From NCBI GenBank assembly GCA_036825155.1, contig DAISYU010000007.1, positions 1-64,000 on the forward strand: 64,000 bases of DNA, in the 5' to 3' direction. Each line of letters opens with the position of its first letter. Position 1 is the first letter of the stretch. Shown in pieces: positions 46,046 through 54,524 of the stretch. The translations under genes were made by a program, and so were the position numbers. This DNA is from DSAD01 sp036825155. GTDB taxonomy: Bacteria > Desulfobacterota > Desulfomonilia > UBA1062. The notes under the pieces were generated by a model that saw nothing but the letters and a program-made list of their open reading frames with translations, was not told where the DNA came from and did not search any database.

Positions 46046-46321
46046 CTATCCCCCTTTTAATATCACATGGTCCCAGAATGGATTCGCAAAGATCAGAATC
46101 ATGGAGATGACGAAGCAGTAGATGGCGATGGACTCGATCATGGCCAGAGAGACAAACAAGGTTCTCGTGATTGATCCTCTTTCATCCGGCTGCTGGGCAA
46201 TGGCGCTCAATGCCTGCTGTGTGGCCCTTCCTTCGCCCAATGCCGGCCCGATAGAACCGATTGCCATGGTCAGTCCGGCGGTTATGATTGAAGCAATTCC
46301 AATGAGGGTTACGCTGTCCAT
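46046..46321 (-). CDS. atpE: N-type ATPase subunit c
   Basis: The 91-residue rotor subunit, two membrane helices joined by a polar loop (AIAQQPDERGS). Helix 1 carries E30 in GPALGEGRA where Na+-type F-ATPases often have Gln. Helix 2 carries the ion carboxylate E63 with S64 and Y68 (MIESIAIY). Compared with the Ilyobacter Na+ site (Q32, V63, E65, S66, T67, Y70), E, S and Y are kept, while the Thr position is Ile. Coupling-ion identity is therefore open. Confidence 0.95.
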   Translation of the reverse strand: MDSVTLIGIASIITAGLTMAIGSIGPALGEGRATQQALSAIAQQPDERGSITRTLFVSLAMIESIAIYCFVISMILIFANPFWDHVILKGG

Positions 46322-46361
46322 AAATCCTCCCCTTTCACTTGTATTTTTTCACAATCTATTC

Positions 46362-47069
46362 CTAAGCCCCTTTGTCTCCTTTGTCCTCATGGGCCTGTGC
46401 CGCTGACGCGATATACACCATGGCAAGGATTGCGAAGATATATGCCTGAACGAGCCCGATCAATAATCCCAGGGCGTGCATGATGATCGGGAAAAAGAGC
46501 GGGGTGACGGCAAGAAGGATGGCAATCACCTTGTCATGGCTCATCATGTTTCCAAAAAGTCTGACCGCCAGAGCCAGTGTACGCGTGGCTTCCCCCATCA
46601 CGTGGAAGGGAAAGAAGATGAACGTCGGCTGAAAATATTCCTTAAAATACCCTTTGATGCCCTGTTTTGTTATCCCATATAGGGGGACGGCGATGAATAC
46701 GCATATGGCCAGGGCGGCTGTCGTGGTCAGCGAAGACGTGGGAGCGACATATCCGGGCACGATGAGCAGGAGATTGGAAAGCCCCACAAAGAGGAAAAGG
46801 GTGCCGATAAAGGCAAGGTAATGCCCGGGGTTCTCCGGGCTTATCTCCTTGATCTGATTGCGGATGGTGGATACAACGACCTCTAAAAGGCCCTGCCAGC
46901 GCGAAGTGCGAACCTCTGATGAGATGTTGCGGGTAACCAGCCAGGAACCGATAATGAGGATACCCATGATGAACCAGGTATAAAGAAGGGTTGCCGTAAT
47001 TTTGATAATGCCCCACTGCCAGAGGATAACCTGATCGGGGCTTATCTGATTGAGGCTTAAGATCTCCAT
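46362..47069 (-). CDS. atpB: N-type ATPase subunit a
   Basis: The 235-residue ion-channel subunit with about five or six membrane helices. The essential stator Arg is at R170 in LALAVRLFGNMMSHDK. A second conserved region, LLIGLVQAYIFAILAMVYIASA, lines the other half-channel. Encoded between atpR and atpE. A start is preceded by AGGAC, weak. Confidence 0.94.
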   Translation of the reverse strand: MEILSLNQISPDQVILWQWGIIKITATLLYTWFIMGILIIGSWLVTRNISSEVRTSRWQGLLEVVVSTIRNQIKEISPENPGHYLAFIGTLFLFVGLSNLLLIVPGYVAPTSSLTTTAALAICVFIAVPLYGITKQGIKGYFKEYFQPTFIFFPFHVMGEATRTLALAVRLFGNMMSHDKVIAILLAVTPLFFPIIMHALGLLIGLVQAYIFAILAMVYIASAAQAHEDKGDKGA

Positions 47070-47081
47070 ATAAAAGTCCTC

Positions 47082-47363
47082 TTACGAAACCAGCCGTTCT
47101 TTTCCCAGTCGCCGGGTCAGGATCATACGCATTACAACGAACCCTACAAGGGCGGCAACAGCGCGCTGCCAATGTCCGTCCATAACGAGATAGAACCCTG
47201 CTAGCACCACGGATGTTCTGATGAGGTAGCTTTTCAACATCACGAACCCCGGACTCGGGATATCAGTGATCTTCTGCAGGGTCTTCCACAGGCTCAGGAA
47301 ATAGAAGGCGCCGAGAGCCATGCCGGCAGAAAATGAAAGGATAAGGTAGAGGGTCTCTCCCAT
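47082..47363 (-). CDS. atpR: N-ATPase accessory membrane protein AtpR
   Basis: A 93-residue protein with three predicted membrane helices (LILSFSAGMALGAFYFLSLW, SYLIRTSVVLAGFYLVM, AVAALVGFVVMRMIL). It lies at the place of atpR in N-type operons. The role is unproven; assembly of the rotor ring has been proposed for such small membrane proteins. Confidence 0.85.
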   Translation of the reverse strand: MGETLYLILSFSAGMALGAFYFLSLWKTLQKITDIPSPGFVMLKSYLIRTSVVLAGFYLVMDGHWQRAVAALVGFVVMRMILTRRLGKERLVS

Positions 47364-47414
47364 TCCTTCAGTCCTTTCTTCTTTTCGTGAATCCTTCTTG
47401 TTGGCGTTCTTCCC

Positions 47415-47735
47415 TCATTTCTGGATTCCCCCTTTACGTACCCAGTACCATGCATTCATACACCCCACCATGAGACCGCCGATCAGGAGCATGAGGGTCC
47501 AGGAAAACTGGCTTGGCCATGATTTGTCTATCCAGATACCAACGGCAACGCCGATGAGTGTGGGGATGGCCACCGACCATCCCACCACGCCGAACATGCC
47601 GAGGCCGAACCAGACGGTATCTTCCTTCTCCTTCATGCCGCGGATCTTGAGAGATTCTCTCTTCTGCGCTTCTTTGCCGAATCTCTTGAGCGCTTCGCGC
47701 CGCCTGTTTTTGGGTGGTAGCCTGCATTCATTCAT
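47415..47735 (-). CDS. atpQ: N-ATPase accessory membrane protein AtpQ (AtpI/AtpZ-like)
   Basis: 106 residues: a basic cytoplasmic head of about 40 residues, then two membrane helices (GWSVAIPTLIGVAVGIWID and FSWTLMLLIGGLMVGCMNAWYWV), matching the AtpI/AtpZ plan. The first start overlaps the atpC stop by 4 bp. Likely an assembly or cation-related helper; inferred from place and topology. Confidence 0.85.
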   Translation of the reverse strand: MNECRLPPKNRRREALKRFGKEAQKRESLKIRGMKEKEDTVWFGLGMFGVVGWSVAIPTLIGVAVGIWIDKSWPSQFSWTLMLLIGGLMVGCMNAWYWVRKGGIQK

Positions 47736-48118
47736 GCCTTTCTCAGCTCCATCAAACGCCGCACCAGGTCGGCCTCCAATCGTGCCGCTGCAGTGCGGGC
47801 CGCTTTCTCACGGTCGTCTATGACCTTGAATTTTTCCTCTATCACTTCTCTGAGCTGTCCAAGGTTGGGGATAGTGACCACGTTTCTGGTGGATACGGAC
47901 ACGTCCTGCCCCTTCTTTACCAGAATACCTTCATCCACCGCCATGAATACCTCCTGGCCTTTTTCGTCCTCAATACTTAAGAGCCCGGGTGCAAGGGCGG
48001 CAACAAAATCGATATGGCGAGGCAGGAGGCAGAACGATCCATTGTTCGCCTCAGCGATGACCTTTGAAACCTCCTGGTCAAGGTATATCTCCGATGGCAG
48101 AAGAATCTTAAATCTCAT
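47732..48118 (-). CDS. atpC: N-type ATPase subunit epsilon
   Basis: The 128-residue shaft/regulatory subunit. It has the beta-sandwich LLPRHIDFVAALAPGLLSI and ends in the short helical pair with VIDDREKAARTAAARLEADL. Located 25 bp from atpD and overlapping atpQ. Having beta and epsilon first, apart from alpha and gamma, is diagnostic of the N-type layout. Confidence 0.93.
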   Translation of the reverse strand: MRFKILLPSEIYLDQEVSKVIAEANNGSFCLLPRHIDFVAALAPGLLSIEDEKGQEVFMAVDEGILVKKGQDVSVSTRNVVTIPNLGQLREVIEEKFKVIDDREKAARTAAARLEADLVRRLMELRKA

Positions 48119-48143
48119 AGTTCATCCCAATCATACACATACA

Positions 48144-49520
48144 TCAGATTATATGGGCCTCATCTATGGCTCCGATCATATACAGTTTTGACTCAGGATA
48201 ATTTGCAAACTCATCGTTGAGGATTTTTTCGCAGCCGTCCAATGCGTCCTCGAGGCTGACCATCCTTCCAGAAAGGCCGGTGAACTGTTCGGTGGTGAAG
48301 AACGGCTGGGTGAAGAAGCGCTCCAGCCTGCGCGCCCGGTAGACAATGCGCTGATCGTCCCTGGAAAGTTCAGCAATACCGAGCATGGCGATGATATCCT
48401 TGAGGTCTTCATAGATGTTCAGGGTCCTTCGAATCTCCTGGGCGATACGGTAGTGTCTCTGTCCCGCAATCGCAGGCATGAGCATCTTTGACCCGGACTG
48501 GAGAAGATCCACTGCAGGATAGAGTCCTTCACTCGCTCTCTTGCGGGAGAGTACAATGGTTGCGGAAAGGTGTCCGAAGGTGTGCACGGCCGAAGGATCG
48601 GTGAAATCGTCCGCTGGTACGTACACGGCCTGGATGGAGGTGATGGCCCCTGTGGTGGTGTTGCAGATCCGCTCCTCGAGCTCGGCAAGTTCGGTGCCCA
48701 TTGTCGGCTGGTATCCGAGGCGCGAGGGCAGCTGGCCCATGAGACCTGATACCTCGGAGCCGGCCTGGATAAAACGGAAGATGTTGTCCATGAGGAGCAG
48801 GACATCCTGCCTGGCATCATCCCGGAAGTATTCCGCCATGGTGAGCGCGGCATGCCCGACCCTGAATCGTGCCCCGGGAGACTCGTTCATCTGGCCGAAA
48901 ACCATGACGGTGTTGTCAAGGACCCCGGCAGTGAGCATGTCGCGGTAGAGCTCTTCTCCCTCACGGCAGCGTTCACCTATCCCGCAGAAGATACTCACAC
49001 CCTGGTGTCCCTTCACGGTATTGTTGATCATCTCCGTAATAAGAACGGTCTTTCCCACCCCTGCGCCGCCGAAGAGTCCTGCCTTGCCGCCTCGCTCCAG
49101 TGGCGCGAGAACGTCTATGGCCTTTATCCCGGTCTGGAAGATCTGTGATACCGTGGATTGCTGCGTCAGTGGTATCGGAGACTGGTGAATGGAGCGGAGT
49201 TCTCCGGTAACCTCTCCCTTTAAGTCGATGGGTTCGCCGAATACGTTGAAGACCCTCCCCATGAGCTCTTTTCCTACAGGGACCTGAAGGGGAAAACCGG
49301 TATCCAAGATCTGTGAACCTCGGGCAAGACCCTGCGTCGGTGTCAGTGCGATTCCCCGCACGGTCTTAGCGTCGAGATGGGTGTTCACCTCGATAACGAT
49401 CTCTTTATTGTCCCCCCCTTTGAGGACATTGTAGATGGGAGGAAGCTGTTCAGGAAACTGTGCATCGATAACACTGCCTCGGACAGAAACTACGGTGCCC
49501 GTGTTTGTTTGACCGTTCAT
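48144..49520 (-). CDS. atpD: N-type ATPase subunit beta
   Basis: The 458-residue catalytic subunit. Walker A GGAGVGKT at about 151-158, the catalytic Glu segment GIGERCREGEELYRDM, Walker B VLLLMDNIFRFIQAGSEVSGLMGQLPSR (in pieces) and the DELSEED-equivalent IAELSRDD. It is slightly shorter than typical F-type beta. First gene of the operon, behind a sigma-70 promoter at 49595. Confidence 0.96.
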   Translation of the reverse strand: MNGQTNTGTVVSVRGSVIDAQFPEQLPPIYNVLKGGDNKEIVIEVNTHLDAKTVRGIALTPTQGLARGSQILDTGFPLQVPVGKELMGRVFNVFGEPIDLKGEVTGELRSIHQSPIPLTQQSTVSQIFQTGIKAIDVLAPLERGGKAGLFGGAGVGKTVLITEMINNTVKGHQGVSIFCGIGERCREGEELYRDMLTAGVLDNTVMVFGQMNESPGARFRVGHAALTMAEYFRDDARQDVLLLMDNIFRFIQAGSEVSGLMGQLPSRLGYQPTMGTELAELEERICNTTTGAITSIQAVYVPADDFTDPSAVHTFGHLSATIVLSRKRASEGLYPAVDLLQSGSKMLMPAIAGQRHYRIAQEIRRTLNIYEDLKDIIAMLGIAELSRDDQRIVYRARRLERFFTQPFFTTEQFTGLSGRMVSLEDALDGCEKILNDEFANYPESKLYMIGAIDEAHII

Positions 49521-49594
49521 CTCGTCTACCCCCTACACCCCTTCGTGCAGCAATAAGCTCCCACGGCAGCAAAAATATAACTTATATTCTTAAT

Positions 49595-49622
49595 AAAATA
49601 AGGTGAATAAGAACTGTGTCAA
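49595..49622 (-). promoter_or_regulatory. Promoter of the N-ATPase operon
   Basis: On the minus strand TTGACA (49622-49617), 16-bp spacer and TATTTT (49600-49595), about 75 bp upstream of atpD. The rest of the 388-bp gap to the next plus-strand gene is AT-rich and holds no other clear element. Confidence 0.45.
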
Positions 49623-49908
49623 GCAATCCAGGCAGATTGATTCTCAAATCATTTACAAAATAAGAGGGAGACGGGAAGGCAGGAAATCAGTGATTCCCGT
49701 TTTTTCAGATGTCATCCCGGCACGGGGACTCCTTCCGCCGAGGCCTGTGAGTGCACAAAATCCTGTGGTGTCACAGGGAAGAGACGGCATGTGAAGTGAT
49801 ATGATAAGTATTGTGCTTTTCGGGCATAGTATTGTATATTGTGATAAGTAAGACCGGCTTGATTTGAATTGCTTACACTACAATACGAGACATGAGAGGG
49901 GAGAAGAG

Positions 49909-50352
49909 ATGATCTATTCAAAACTGATACAACTCATCGAGAATAATGCCCAGGAACTGACAAAACGTCTGTGCAAAGACCTGCTCAGCAGGGAGGAGAC
50001 AAAGAGCTACAGGAAACTCTCAGAGGATATCGTATGTGAACGGGTTTTCGATGTGTACTCCAAACTGGACAAATGGCTCAGCAAGGAAAAGCAGGCCAGT
50101 GGAGAAGTACAGAAATATTATACGGATCTGGGAAAAAAGAGATACAAAGAGGGCATACCCCTTCACGAGGTTGTGCTGGCATTGATGCTCATCAAGAGAC
50201 ATCTCTGGCTGTATGTCAGGGAAAAGCATTTCTTCGATTCCACATACGAATGCTACCAGGCCCTGGAGATGAACAACAAGGTTGTCCTGTTCTTTGACCG
50301 GGCTATCTATTTTACCACCATGGGGTATGAAGAGGAGTTGCTCAAGAAGTAG
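49909..50352 (+). CDS. RsbRD-N-like helical protein, copy 1
   Basis: A 147-residue all-helical soluble protein behind a strong GAGGGGAGAAGAG. Segments LTKRLCKDLLSREETKSYRKL, ALMLIKRHLWLYVREKHFF and VVLFFDRAIYFTTMGYEEEL are shared with the next gene. The pattern recalls the N-terminal domain of RsbRD-type stress sensors (a four-helix, globin-like fold), standing here without a STAS or kinase domain. No ligand is known. The name is tentative. Confidence 0.65.
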   Translation: MIYSKLIQLIENNAQELTKRLCKDLLSREETKSYRKLSEDIVCERVFDVYSKLDKWLSKEKQASGEVQKYYTDLGKKRYKEGIPLHEVVLALMLIKRHLWLYVREKHFFDSTYECYQALEMNNKVVLFFDRAIYFTTMGYEEELLKK

Positions 50353-50503
50353 ACACGGTGTCATACCAGGGATATTCTGCCTGGGATCATGAGCATGAAT
50401 TCCGGTTTTATTGTTTTGCTAAGAGTTGTATGTCGAGGTGCGTTCTCTTACTATATTATTGAATGAGAGTTATATTGACAAAGAACATTATGGAGGTTTG
50501 CTC

Positions 50504-50992
50504 ATGATTTCCGAGGCCATGATATCAATAATCAAAGACAATGCGGATGAACTGACAAAAAGGCTCTGTAAGGACCTGCTCAGCAGAGAGGAGACCAAGA
50601 ATTATAGAAAACTGAATGAGGACCTTGTGTATGAGCGGGTATACGATGTGTATAGCAGGCTCGATTCATGGCTTGCCAAAGACAAGGCAAAAGGGGAGAT
50701 CTTACACCACTATACCAAGCTGGGCGAAAAACGGTTCAAAGAAGGTATCCCCCTGACCGAAGTGGTGATGGCACTCATGCTGATAAAGAGGCACTTGTGG
50801 CTCTACACGCTTGAGAAACATTTTTTTGATACCTCGTATGAATTTCAGCAGGCCCTCGAGTTCAACAACCGCGTGGTCCTGTTCTTTGACCGAGCTATTT
50901 ATTTCACCACCATGGGATACGAGAAGGAACTGCGAAAAGCGGTGGAAAAATCAGGCGGGGGTTTTCTCTCCAGACTTATGGGCAAGGGCTAG
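50504..50992 (+). CDS. RsbRD-N-like helical protein, copy 2
   Basis: A 162-residue paralogue of the preceding gene: the first 145 residues align end to end without visible gaps beyond one near residue 65, including LTKRLCKDLLSREETK and FFDRAIYFTTMGYEKEL. It adds a C-terminal tail (AVEKSGGGFLSRLMGKG), glycine-rich and basic, that could be an amphipathic membrane or partner anchor. GGAGG sits eight bases ahead of the ATG. The 151-bp spacer from copy 1 lets both be cotranscribed. Confidence 0.65.
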   Translation: MISEAMISIIKDNADELTKRLCKDLLSREETKNYRKLNEDLVYERVYDVYSRLDSWLAKDKAKGEILHHYTKLGEKRFKEGIPLTEVVMALMLIKRHLWLYTLEKHFFDTSYEFQQALEFNNRVVLFFDRAIYFTTMGYEKELRKAVEKSGGGFLSRLMGKG

Positions 50993-51004
50993 ATTTTTGT
51001 AGGG

Positions 51005-51451
51005 CTATTCCAGGTCAAACGCCACCTTGATCTTGAATACCCTGCGCGCCGGGAGATCAAGCACCCGCTCGCCCAATCTTTGCTCGATCTCCGAGATGAT
51101 CCGCAGGCTCGACTCCTTGTCCGGCGTTATAAGGGTAAACCAGCAGTTCGTCTGTCCTGAACGGATATAATTGTGGGTGATTTCCGGATAGGAGTTCACG
51201 GTATCGGCGTAGTAGTCAAGCTTCTCTTCGGGGATCTGCATGGCGCAAAGCGTGGAATGCCAGCCGATTCGCCTGGGGTTGATGACTGCCCCGATCCTGC
51301 GTATGAGGCCTTGTGCGCGCATACTCCTGAGACGCTCGATCACTTCCTGTTCGGCAAGGCCCAGGGTCTCGGCGATTTTTCCGTATGGCCTCTCATCCAC
51401 AGGCAGGGATTTGTTTACGAGCGTCAGGATCTTTTTGTCTATAGTGTCCAT
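51005..51451 (-). CDS. ahbB: Siroheme decarboxylase subunit, Lrp/AsnC-like (AhbA/AhbB)
   Basis: A 148-residue Lrp-like protein: winged-helix half (GKIAETLGLAEQEVIERLRSM, LIRRIGAVINPRRIGWHSTLCAM) followed by the RAM-type half with THNYIRSGQTNCWFTLI. The RIGAVINPRRIGW and HNY(I)R segments are those of siroheme decarboxylases, which turn siroheme into didecarboxysiroheme. The family works as an AhbA-AhbB heterodimer; only one gene is here, so which subunit this is remains uncertain. ahbD lies 60 bp upstream on the same strand. Confidence 0.8.
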   Translation of the reverse strand: MDTIDKKILTLVNKSLPVDERPYGKIAETLGLAEQEVIERLRSMRAQGLIRRIGAVINPRRIGWHSTLCAMQIPEEKLDYYADTVNSYPEITHNYIRSGQTNCWFTLITPDKESSLRIISEIEQRLGERVLDLPARRVFKIKVAFDLE

Positions 51452-51510
51452 TGTCACCCTGTACTTGCATAGTCAGTGTTTTCAGGTATCGCACTGCCAA
51501 TACCCGGAGT

Positions 51511-52497
51511 CTATTTAAACCAGCAGATGGGGTCTGCCCCCATGACAGCATCTTTTACCTCATAGGCCCGGGCTCTGCACCCACCGCAGACATCCTTGTA
51601 TTCACAGGCCCCGCATTTTTCCTCGAGGCCTTCGATATCCCGCAGACAAACAAGGGTAGGGGAATTCGACCAGATCTCCTCAAAGGGCCTTTCCTTGATA
51701 TTTCCGCACGGGATCTGCAGAAAACCGCACGGCTGCACATCACCGGTTGATGATACAAACCCGAACCCGTCTCCGGCAAGGCACCCCTTTGTGTGCACTG
51801 ACTCGCCTTTTTCAGCAAGAAGCCGGTAGAACTGCGGGGCACATGTGGCCTTACACTCGATCTCGGCCAGCTTGTATACCTCATAGAAGGCATCGAGCAT
51901 TTCCCGGTATTCCCTGATCTTGGCCGCTTCGAGAGATTCGCCTCTCCCTGTGGGAACGAGAAAGAAAACATGCCATGCAACCGCCCGGAGCGACTTGATG
52001 AATGCCGGGAAGGCATCCATCTGAGCAACATTCATGGCAGCCACCGTTGTATTGACCTGAACAGGAACACCACCTGCCACAAGGGTTTCTATACCTTTGA
52101 CGGCCATCTCAAAGGCACCATCCATGCCTCTGAAGGTATCATGCACCTCTTTAGTTACGCCATCGAGGCTTATAGATACACGAACAATCCCGGAATCCTT
52201 TATCCTGCGGGCGATTTCAGGGGTAACCAGGGACCCGTTGACAGCCATGGTCATTCTCAGTCCCAGGGAGGTTCCGTAGCGTGCAAGATCGAAGACATCC
52301 TCGCGAAGCAGCGGCTCACCCCCGGAAAGGATGACCATTTTCGTGCCGAGTCTGCTCACTTCATCGAGCAGGGAATACCCCTGCTCAGTGGTGAGTTCGC
52401 CCGGCCGGACCTGGTTTGTGGCAGACGCCCTGCAGTGGAGACAGTTAAGATTGCATGCCTTGGTGAGCTCCCACGCGAGGATAAACGGTGCTTTCAT
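51511..52497 (-). CDS. ahbD: Heme b synthase, radical SAM (AhbD)
   Basis: A 328-residue radical SAM/SPASM enzyme that decarboxylates iron-coproporphyrin III to heme b in the siroheme-dependent pathway. FILAWELTKACNLNCLHCRAS holds the CxxxCxxC cluster; LSGGEPLLREDVFDLARYG and SISLDGVTKEVHDTFRG follow, and the C-terminal second cluster is built from QPCGFLQIPCGN and CGACEYKDVCGGCRARAYE. FFLVPTGRGESL is also typical of AhbD. The start overlaps the hemB stop by one base (TAATG), so the two are translationally coupled. NirJ-type relatives are the main alternative. Confidence 0.88.
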   Translation of the reverse strand: MKAPFILAWELTKACNLNCLHCRASATNQVRPGELTTEQGYSLLDEVSRLGTKMVILSGGEPLLREDVFDLARYGTSLGLRMTMAVNGSLVTPEIARRIKDSGIVRVSISLDGVTKEVHDTFRGMDGAFEMAVKGIETLVAGGVPVQVNTTVAAMNVAQMDAFPAFIKSLRAVAWHVFFLVPTGRGESLEAAKIREYREMLDAFYEVYKLAEIECKATCAPQFYRLLAEKGESVHTKGCLAGDGFGFVSSTGDVQPCGFLQIPCGNIKERPFEEIWSNSPTLVCLRDIEGLEEKCGACEYKDVCGGCRARAYEVKDAVMGADPICWFK

Positions 52498-53465
52498 TAC
52501 AGTCTCTTGGCGATCTCAGGGGCAAAATAGGTGATGACCATATCAGCCCCGGCCCTTTTTATCGCTGTTATGCTCTCCATCATACAGGCCTTCTCCGAGA
52601 TCCAGCCCTTTTCAGCCGTGGCCTTGATCATGGCATATTCCCCTGATACCTGATAGGCGCACAGGGGTTCATTGAACTCATCCGCAATGGTCCTGATCAC
52701 ATCGAGATAGGGCAGTGCGGGTTTGACCATGATGATATCCGCCCCTTCCTCCACATCGTGGCCGGCTTCTCTGATGGCCTCACGTACATTCGCCGGGTCC
52801 ATCTGGTAGGCTTTCCTGTCGCCGAATGCCGGCGTGGAGCCCGCTGCCTCGCGGAACGGCCCGTAAAAGGACGAAGCATACTTCGCGGCATAGCTCAGGA
52901 TGGGAAGGTCTTCATACCCGCTCTCGTCCAGGGCGTCGCGAATGATACCGACGCGGCCGTCCATCATGTCCGAAGGCGCAACAATGTCGGAACCTGCCTT
53001 TGCATGTGACAGGGCGACCTTCGCCAGGATCTCGAGGGTGTCGTCGTTCATCACCCGGTTTTTTTCGTCCAGGATCCCGCAGTGACCGTGATCAGTGTAT
53101 TCGCACAGGCATACATCGGTGATAACCATAAGGTCCGGAACTGCATCCTTTATTGTCCTGATGGCCTGCTGGACAATGCCGTCCTTCTTATGCGCCTCAG
53201 TACCATACCGGTCTTTCCTGTCTGGTATTCCGAAGAGCAGGACAGCTGGTATGCCGAGGGAGGTGATTTCCTGTATGACTTTTTTAAGCGAATCAGGAGA
53301 ATACCGATACTGTCCCGGCATGGCCTCGATGGGCTCGCAGATGGATTTTCCCTCTTTGATAAAAAGTGGGTAGATAAGATTGTCCACGCACACGTGGGTC
53401 TCCCGTACCATTCTTCTGATAGCGGGGTTCTGCCGCAACCGGCGAGGTCTGTGTTCAGGAAACAT
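52497..53465 (-). CDS. hemB: Delta-aminolevulinic acid dehydratase (porphobilinogen synthase)
   Basis: A 322-residue enzyme joining two aminolevulinates into porphobilinogen. The zinc Cys triad is in TDVCLCEYTDHGHCG, and the two active-site Lys lie in SYAAKYASSFYGPFREA and IIMVKPALPYLD. The ATG at 53465 is six bases from AAGGAGG; a TTG two codons earlier would touch the ribosome site. It supplies precursors for siroheme and, through AhbD, heme, and starts the hemB-ahbD-ahbB transcript. Confidence 0.96.
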   Translation of the reverse strand: MFPEHRPRRLRQNPAIRRMVRETHVCVDNLIYPLFIKEGKSICEPIEAMPGQYRYSPDSLKKVIQEITSLGIPAVLLFGIPDRKDRYGTEAHKKDGIVQQAIRTIKDAVPDLMVITDVCLCEYTDHGHCGILDEKNRVMNDDTLEILAKVALSHAKAGSDIVAPSDMMDGRVGIIRDALDESGYEDLPILSYAAKYASSFYGPFREAAGSTPAFGDRKAYQMDPANVREAIREAGHDVEEGADIIMVKPALPYLDVIRTIADEFNEPLCAYQVSGEYAMIKATAEKGWISEKACMMESITAIKRAGADMVITYFAPEIAKRL

Positions 53466-53506
53466 CCTCAACCTCCTTGGGATGATAGTGTTTTCTTCAT
53501 TCCTAC

Positions 53507-53535
53507 CATATATAACCTGAGGCCGTACAATGCAA
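53507..53535 (-). promoter_or_regulatory. Possible promoter of hemB
   Basis: Minus-strand TTGCAT (53535-53530), 17-bp spacer, TATATG (53512-53507), about 45 bp ahead of hemB and just beyond the end of the upstream gene. Confidence 0.3.
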
Positions 53536-53536
53536 G

Positions 53537-54151
53537 TTATGGGACAGTAAAGAGGATCGGCATGATTCCGGATTCATGGAGGCGGTCGATCACCAGCAGG
53601 ATCATGAATATCAGGGGGAACCAGATAACGCTGATGAAGGCCCTGCGAAACAGACGGGCATCGATGGAATAGTAGGGCTCTTCATGGAAACCTGAGAATC
53701 TCGGGATGAACATCGGGGTCTTCCTGGTATATTCCTCAAAGGCCTCTCCATGAACCTCCCGCAGGTTTTCTTCTTCTGCCCTGATGACAAAGGGATAGTA
53801 CAAGCCGAACATGACAATGATCAGGGCACATACCAGAACGTTCTTGGATGCAAGGCCCACCCCTACCGCACCGATCAGGCTGAAGAGGTAGAGCGGATTG
53901 CGAACCAGGGAGTAGGGGCCCTGGGTAATGAGGTCCCTTGTTTTGTGCCCGCTGATATAGGCGAGGGCCCAGAGCCGGCCGAAGGTGCAGATGAGGACAA
54001 GCAGGAATGCAACAAACTCTATGGTAAGGTTCACAATGACATTAGGCTTCCATGAATAATGTGAAAACAGGATAAGGAACAGGATTGCCGCTCCAAAAAC
54101 CCGTGTGATCGCTATCCGGTATTCTTTTGTAATAAAGAGTATTTTATCCAT
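53537..54151 (-). CDS. Isoprenylcysteine carboxyl methyltransferase-like membrane protein
   Basis: A 204-residue integral-membrane protein with about five helices. The ICMT/phospholipid-methyltransferase core is present: GPYSLVRNPLYLFSLIGAVG, then VIRAEEENLREVHGEAFEEYTRKTPMFIPRF, the SAM- and substrate-binding signature RNP..E.E.L. Prokaryotic members methylate lipids or prenylated substrates; no target is evident. The C-terminal 45 residues add another helix past the usual end. Confidence 0.82.
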   Translation of the reverse strand: MDKILFITKEYRIAITRVFGAAILFLILFSHYSWKPNVIVNLTIEFVAFLLVLICTFGRLWALAYISGHKTRDLITQGPYSLVRNPLYLFSLIGAVGVGLASKNVLVCALIIVMFGLYYPFVIRAEEENLREVHGEAFEEYTRKTPMFIPRFSGFHEEPYYSIDARLFRRAFISVIWFPLIFMILLVIDRLHESGIMPILFTVP

Positions 54152-54524
54152 CGTGTGGGCATAGTCTCTAAGATACCTTGTGCATTATGTCAATCGGTTT
54201 TAGAAAAACCGTCCTGGTTGCCGTGCATTACATATAGGGAAAACCTAGGCAGGTCGAGCCAGTCAGCTCCTGATCTGAGGCAGTCAAACCAGAGTGCTCG
54301 TGACCTAAGGCAGAAGGCAGAAGGAAAAACCTGAAAACCAATAGGCAAGACTTGGGGAACAGGATCCAAGGGAGAAGGCAGAGCAAGACTTGGGGCTCAA
54401 GAACCTAGTGCTGGTGTTCCTGGAAATACTAGGACCATACCGGGAAACGAGGAAGATATGTTGACCTGAGCGGGCTGATTATACTACATATACTGACAAC
54501 TTATAGGAATAATTTGGAGTAGAT
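54152..54524. repeat. Intergenic stretch with short degenerate direct repeats
   Basis: A 373-bp gene-free gap. GCAAGACTTGGGG occurs twice (54345-54357 and 54383-54395), each preceded by AGAAGGCAGA-type units (from 54312 and 54373). Shorter partial copies such as GAGGCAGTCAA and CTAAGGCAG lie just before. No open frame, tRNA or terminator is evident. Confidence 0.55.
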
